In this document: piece by piece, positions 57,189 through 64,000 of the stretch
How positions within the stretch are numbered: position 1 is the first letter of the stretch
Layout of the letters: every line of letters begins with the position of its first letter
NCBI GenBank assembly: GCA_963931865.1
Contig: OZ007505.1
Location: 11,620,101-11,684,100 of the forward strand
Source: Axinella damicornis
Taxonomy: Eukaryota; Porifera; Demospongiae; Axinellida; Axinellidae
Length of the DNA stretch: 64,000 nucleotides
Direction of reading: 5' to 3'
The notes under the pieces: model-generated
Databases searched by the model: none
What the model saw: the letters and a program-made list of their open reading frames with translations, nothing else
What the model was told of the DNA's origin: nothing
Made by a program: the position numbers and the translations under genes

Positions 57189-60100
57189 ACCCATCCAATT
57201 ACATGCACATTTGTATTGCAAGGTCAAAGCCAAAGTTCCTGTGTGAACCTACCCCTTGAAAGGTGATTGTGCACTGGGAACTTCAATTAACTGGTGGGAA
57301 TTACATGTAGTGTGGTGGGGGAAATACATGTAATTAGTGGTGTAGGTATACAAGGGAGGTCAGCTAAGTGACTGGCTTGGACATCAGGTTGGTTGACTGC
57401 ACTGTGTATCAGCCATTGACCGTGTGCACATCTGCCTTTTGACTCAATAAGTGAATCCACTTCTATTAATTATTCTATCGGAGTAGCATTAACAGGTATG
57501 ATATTGTCGGGAGCACTCCTAACAGAGGAGAGATATCTACAATGCTGATAAGCTGTTCCTACAAATTCAGATGACAGCAATCAGAAGCTAGCCAGGAAAG
57601 TGCCAGGCCCTAAACAGCTGAGTGCCATCCATCTGAGAACGATGATCAACTAGTGGGAATTAGTTGGTGAGGGACATAGTTGGTGGGGGTATAGATACAC
57701 AAGGGGAGATGTGGAGGTCAGCAACCCCCAACCTCCACTTGTGGGCAGGACCAGAGGATTAAAGGTACACACAATGTACCATGCTCAACCTCGATGTCAC
57801 GCTGTTTGTATGCTCTCCTCTTCTCGCGTTCGTGTCTTCTGTAGCAAGCATCGGTGGAGGATGTACAATTTGATGGTGTATAGGAGTTGAAGATTCCGAT
57901 GTCAAGGTTGTTTGCTATTGTCCCCAAAAAATACCGATGTACCATGATGAGATACCAATGTCAATGATTATTTAACCCCTTGTTGAACCATGCTACAGTA
58001 TGTGGGGAACCTAATCCTTCTGGATCGGCAAGAGGTGTGTGTGCATTAATTGGAACGTACCTCAAGTACGTACATGTACTGTATACGTATATATATCAGG
58101 TTTTATGCCAGGTCACAGCTCTGACTACGACACTTATGGTAGTGTCATCCCTTTGCACTTGTAGACCCTGTGCATGGGAGGGTTCACAACCATCTATAGC
58201 CACTGACCTCTCCACCTGGCCTGCGAAGTGCGTGTGTGCTTGAATGGCCTGGTGGAAAGGGGTGCAAGTGGGTGTATCTTCCATCGATGCCATATAGTCA
58301 CAGCTAAGACCTTGGTCAAGAAGTTTTGATGGTCAATTTTGCTGCTACGTAAACCACTTGACTGCATCGCGAAAAGGCTGTTGACCATTTCACTGTGCTG
58401 TACATGTACATGTATATACACAAGTATGTCGGATGACTACATGCCCTTTGACCCTAGGATATATAGAAGAAATATAGCCCTTCCTTAGTGTATGGGGCCA
58501 AGATGCCAGGTCTCGGCTGGTACTGTGGCATTAGGGAGTGACATCCCCTTGCAGTGCCTGTCCAGGGAATGGTGTACAAATGCATAATATAATTATTGGC
58601 ACAAACAGTGTAGAAATTAGGCCTGAGGGATCCTTTTTGTGAATAGTGATGACCATTGTAAAGCTATATAGTGCTGTATTCCTCTGTTGTGAGTTGTGCT
58701 GAACAGACTTGTTGGGACGCATGCAAGGTTACTCCTATTTGTGCATGCTAGTAAGTTAACGTTAACCCTTTCACCAGTAAGAGTTCCCAGGCTGTTGAGA
58801 GATATCAGCATTACTGCTACTACATGTACAACTGCTGGAACCACATTGCACTAATTAAAAACACATGTTTTGTGTCAAGTTACCCTTTTGGCCCCATACC
58901 TCATATATATGTCATGAGACTTTCAGCTTCATGATGTCAATGTCCTTTGGAGATAGATAGGTTCAAATATGATCAGAAAAGGTAGGACAGGAGGAGGATG
59001 GTGGGTGCACCCGAAGGACAGAAATAAACGTCCCAGTGCCAACCCAGTCTTTCTTCCTTCAGCCTAGCTTAGACACGGCGTTGCTCTTTTTTGTACAACG
59101 GACATAGATTCAATCCATCTCACGTTGTAGGGCAACTATTTCCAGTGTTCAAGGGCGTCTTTCAAGTTGGCTTTTCCCAGGAGGCGTAAACCACGCTTGT
59201 GTCCTCTCATGACAATATATTTTGGCCAGGCTCTTCCATATTGCAAACATAGTTCTGTACTAGCCTTGTTCCCAGCAGGTGACAGAAAGTTGCCCGATTC
59301 TTGGTGATGTGAGCAACGTTTCTTTGTCACATGGAGCGGGGCCATGCACGGTCGGATTTGAGACCTCGAACCAGAGGACAGAACGTGAATGCCATAGGCG
59401 ATCAAGCAGACTCACAGCCTGTTTTCGGCTGTCTCAATTGACTTTGTGGCCATCTCAAGCTTTTGTCAACCTTGCTGTGTAGTAGTCCATATGCACTGAT
59501 GCATCAGAAACTCAACTTCATGCATGATCTAAAAATGACACCATATGGTCCCACCCACGAGACAAGAAATGGCACTGAACACCAGACCTGCTTTCTGCTT
59601 TGCAGGGAGGGTCTGGGAACGAGACTAACATGTACTGGTCCTGGCTACCAGATTATGAGAATAATTGGGGCGAGCCTGAGCGAGCCCCACATAGACGACT
59701 ATGCTGTGAATTTTCCATATATTCTATGTATCGTACGTCGTGCCATAAATCACTTCTGGGTTGTATTTTGTTCTTGCGTCATGCGTTATTTCCAAACTGA
59801 TTTCACATCCTGCTCGTGCGTTGATATCACGTCGCGGAGACTGTCTGACTGAGACGACGCAAGCTATGAACAGTCTACCTCAACAAGGCCTTGCAATGAT
59901 GGAGACTATAGTGGGGCGGTGAGTGGCTAAAGCATTTCATGAAGACGGGGAGAGTGCTTCAAGCCATCGCATGTCCTGCATGCAGTCATGTGCCTGTTAG
60001 ACGCTTCAGCTATCGCCAGAGGATGGGAAGTTGACTGGCCTGCACACGGTAACACTAAACTGACTGTGACCAGTCATGACAGATCTGGCATCAGCAGAGA

Positions 60101-63100
60101 ACGAGGAAGTCATTCTCGGTGGCTACAACAGAGACAGAGACCGCTCCTGGACCTACCTGCCAGACTGCTTCAACGTTGTGAAGTGCACGAGTATATCTGT
60201 GTCCTTAAGTTGTGCTATGCTCTCCATCAGACTCACATTCTGATGACATGCACATGCAACTGCTCCATGCACATTTCAGCACATGCCGCACTGCTCCATG
60301 CATATTCAGCACATGCAAATGCTCCATGCGCATTCATCACCTGCATGTACTCGCTCAGGCTCGCCCCACAATGTCCTGCATTCCCCTAGTTATGTAATAC
60401 CAATGGGTAGGAAAGAGGGGAAGGGCAATGCACCACACTCCTGGTCCGGGATTGCCATCAAGTGTCCTACTGATCTGGAGCCTTAAGGATAGGTAGGATA
60501 ATGACACAAACACTGATGCATCCCCCAGGATATGGGATGGCAATCCTGGACAACCCTGACAATGTAATGGGTGTTTCCCATGAAGATAATCATCTGCAGT
60601 TATCATCACTGTTGCCACAGTCCAAAGTCCAAAGACTATGTCCATACATGGTCATCACTGTCATGCCTACTCCCACTGCTGCTGTGCCCACCCTCTGCTT
60701 CTGTGTTGAGACGGCCATTCCCACCTCCAGTCTTTGGTCGCTTGCAGTATGCAATATGGAGGGGGAAGGCCTGGGATATCTGTCATTGTGTGCGGTGACG
60801 TCAGGCAGACAGATGGTGTGCACACTTGGGGCAGTTTGAATGACTTGGTTTTGAGATTTGCACTACAATTACAGTGGAGTCAAGTGGGTGTGAAATTTCT
60901 TGAAAGCTAATGAAAAGCCATGCAAGTCTCATGCTTGAATGAGTTCCTCATGGAGTGGTCTTATAATTCATTTCCTGCATCTTTGCATGAAGTACATAGC
61001 CTCGTTCCCAGGCCCACACGCCTGGTAACACTTGGCAAATTCCCATATGTGCTGAGCTCATTTCGGGTAGGCAAATCATGTTCGTCCATTGCCAATTATT
61101 GCATAGTAATTACATTTTATACCCTTGAAACATGTAGCCATTTGATAAAACCCTTCAAACTCACCTCTGGTCGCTCCTTGGCAAGGCCTTTCTACTTTGC
61201 CATCACTAACAGCTACCTTCCGCGTGATTTCGAATGCAGCAAAGTAAGGAATGTAATTGCTTATGCAGTTATGCTGACTGTGCACATACAGGAATGTTGG
61301 TTTCAAAGTTTGTTGAATTTGTATCCTCCAAACTGAACACCAGACCGTACACCCACTCATTAATGAATATTCGTTCAAGATGCTCAGGCATTACTAACTC
61401 CCCCTAGCGGAAAAATTGTTTGAACACTGGCTATACAAGGGGAGAGGACTGATTTCTGGGCACATTTACGCTTAAGACAAGTGAAATAGCCCACCAAACC
61501 GAGAGACAGGCATGCTGTGTTCACCCATCAGGTGCACCCATCCACCTACCTCTCCCGGTCTGACCCTTCTGCTCACATTGACTTTGCTGGATGTGAAATC
61601 ATGAAGCACAACACATAATTATTTGCATTACCATTACTGGTTGGTAAAGGCAGAAGGCTGGTTTTCAGAGTGATTCGTGTAGATATAGTGTAGATCATTG
61701 TTACTCGCAATGTTATCGTGGGTCATCTTGGGGAAGTTTACTTGCTTGCAGTAATCACATTGCTGTGACTCATATAGCCTGTTGTGAAGCTGTTGCTAAT
61801 AGATCATACAGTAACACTACCTGCTAGTATAGTGCCATACTTGTGGAACCACCAAGTGGTAAGAGCTTTCTGCCATCTCAAAAAAGAGAAAAGAAATTCG
61901 TGGATATGATTTGCACACCGGATCCGATATGAGAATTCGTTTGCAATTATGCTTTGAACAACCAGTCCAGGCTGTTTGCAGGGAGAGAGCCAGGTCTCAA
62001 GTGAGCTTCAGGAGACGATTTGCAAAAATCAATCGGCATATTGCGCCCCTCCTACCTGGCACGTTTTTTTACCACAATATTATTGCTCAGCCCTAGTTGA
62101 AGTCACTACATGATGCATTTGTGAACTACTTTCTGTGGGAATCAGGGGATTGGGCGAGAGTGTGGCAAGGGGTGGTCACTCCAGTACGCACCGTACTTTG
62201 AGCTGCGACCCTGGACCATCCGAAAACTGCCTGTGACCGTGTGACCACGCTGCTAAACTGCCAGTGACCCTGTGACCATCGACACAAACCCACCGTGACT
62301 GTGTGTTAGTTTATGGAATAATACGGTAAGCCACACCTACATCCACTGTATACGGGATCATGATCGCCTGTCGCAGCTCTAAGTATGGTGCTGATTGGCG
62401 TGAACAACCCTTGGGTGGAAGGGGCTTGGCCAACCTTTTAACTATCGAGGGCCTCAAAATAGAGCTTTTGGGCATGGGAGCTGTTTGGTTTCACTGAAAC
62501 TTGTGTTGACTTTTGATGTTATTTGCCCTCAACTTGTTTTGAGATTTGCACTAGTACGGACTCAAGTGGGTGTGAAAATTCTTGGAAGCTAATGTAAAGC
62601 CGTGCAAGTCTCGTGAATGTGTTTCCCAATTTCCTGTGGTCTCATAATTCATTTCTTGCACTTCGCGCGAAGTACGTGGTCTCTGTTGATATTACATTTA
62701 TTTCGCGGTAAAGTCCGCGCTGGCACGCGGTACCTAATTGGCCAGCGCAGCATGCATGGCGCCGGCGCCAGTGAAGTCACGCGGCTTGTGCAAGTTATTA
62801 CCACCATGCGGATAGAGCTTTGTGAAGGCCTAACTACTATGTATCTCATTGAGCAATGCCAATTTGGTAGCAGTATTTTCATAGAAAATAGTAGTTTTGG
62901 ACTAAGTTTTGGTAAGGTACATTTTTGTGAATTTGAGGATAACAGGAGTCTGTTTGTGTGATATTACACTGCTGGTAGGGGATAAATATGCCGTGTAATG
63001 AATGTCTATTCCGAGTTGAGGTGGTGGCTGAGAGCGGCAGCTGAAGCGTTAACAGGGAATTATATGGAAAAGTGCCCGCTCAAATCATATCAAAGGACAT

Positions 63101-64000
63101 TATTAAACTTCTACATACTCAAATGGTGTGTGTGTGGCCTGCTGTTCAGTCGTATTCCCACTCTGGGAATCGTGAAGCACACAGTAATGATTAGTATCAT
63201 ACCCAGGCCTTCTCGCTTCTACGTAGCTCGATAGACTACTCCAGGGTGTAATGAAGGTGGTATTTCTATAGCCTTGTTCCCTGGCCATTCCCACCACCAG
63301 CATTTGCAAACTACAACAACAACTACTCCCACTTCAAGCAAGTATGAGTCCAGCATGCAATGCACTTGGTCCCGGACATTATCATGCTGAGCACAGGATA
63401 GGATGCTTATTGAAAACCCACAAGATGTAGTTTGTTGCGCTATTCAAGGCAGTAGTTTACTGATCCTTCTTGCAGGCACAACTTAAGGTTATGCCCCCAG
63501 TTTGCCTAAACTTAAGACATAGTATACAAGCAATGAACTTTCACATCAGACCAACTGGTGCCATCATTGCCATGTTACCACAGTCATTTACTTTTGTTTC
63601 GGGTGGCAACTGCACTACTGGTAGTGCAAACAGCTCGTCCCAATTAACGCATGTCATATGACGACCATTCATGCTCAGTCAATAACGAGTCAGCTAGCAA
63701 TCAATGGCGAGACCAACAGCGCTCACATCGTGAGTTTCAGAACATAATCATCGGTGAACGACAGTGATCACAACTGTGTGGTTAATCCGGACCTTTTGTG
63801 GGTCTTTGATTAGAGCTGTAGCTATATCTAATGTGAACGGCAAGTTGGTGAGAGCGCTCGGCAGCTGACGGGAAGACAAAAGCGCTTGTATCTCCACCAC
63901 CAAGGTGAGTTCAGTACTAAAATTGGTCAGTACGTGGTAGCGATCGCGATCATCGGATGGTATAGTCAGAACTGTTGTAGAACCGTTCGAAAATAGCCTC

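Larger units (their letters stand above)
41781..64000. repeat. Segmental duplication, copy 2 (continues past the window)
   Basis: Same order and orientation as copy 1. Private features are the MITE at 42146, a 0.5-kb insertion at 44789-45302, the nested insertion at 48002-54871, a deletion at 55808 relative to 20490-21805, and 55981-57188, which replaces 21975-23471. The remaining sequence has the same minor repeats as copy 1 at an offset of 27,955, 28,469, 28,444, 35,322 or 33,714-33,717 bp in successive blocks. Confidence 0.93.

Overview
The window looks like repeat-rich genomic DNA from an animal, most likely an early-branching marine invertebrate such as a sponge. The reasons are GT-AG introns, no bacterial-style gene packing, abundant MITEs, foldback elements and SINE-like sequence, and fragments of transposon-encoded domains (PHD finger, Tudor-knot, reverse transcriptase tail, RING, Mutator-like transposase plus YqaJ nuclease). 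The phylum is an inference; no housekeeping gene or rRNA is present to fix it. No tRNA, rRNA, CRISPR array or conventional host gene was recognised.

Layout. 1-6403: two large arrays of a G-rich 20-bp minisatellite, split by about 750 bp of other sequence. 6402-8757: remains of three transposon-type genes (truncated PHD finger, frameshifted Tudor-knot protein, frameshifted reverse transcriptase C-terminus). 8886-10403: two further arrays of the same 20-bp unit in the opposite orientation, separated by a 249-bp foldback element. 10404-12133: a RING-like ORF on the minus strand, with flanks that recur at 36028-38715. 14073-30290: copy 1 of a long segmental duplication made of small repeat families. 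30291-41780: spacer with a (CA)n tract, minisatellites, hairpins, a tRNA-derived SINE, a 98-bp tandem repeat and several MITEs. 41781-64000: copy 2 of the duplication, running off the window end.

The two copies look nearly identical by eye, but each carries private insertions or deletions, so one copy often shows the empty site of an element in the other. Copy 2 has a 260-bp hAT-like MITE, a 0.5-kb insertion and a 6,870-bp nested insertion. Copy 1 has the 5' end of a piggyBac-like element and 1.3 kb that copy 2 lost. A tandem duplication and two haplotypes joined in the assembly are both possible.

The most interesting object is the nested insertion at 48002-54871. Its shell is a hAT-like MITE (8-bp target duplication). 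Inside is a 4,697-bp TTAA-flanked transposon carrying the only intact long gene of the window: a predicted two-exon, 891-residue protein that joins a Mutator-like/Kolobok-like DDE transposase to a YqaJ-type (lambda-exonuclease fold) nuclease. Beside it lies a 1.9-kb foldback element, itself carrying a TA-flanked MITE. The empty versions of each site can be read elsewhere in the window or in the opposite arm, so the order of insertion can be reconstructed.
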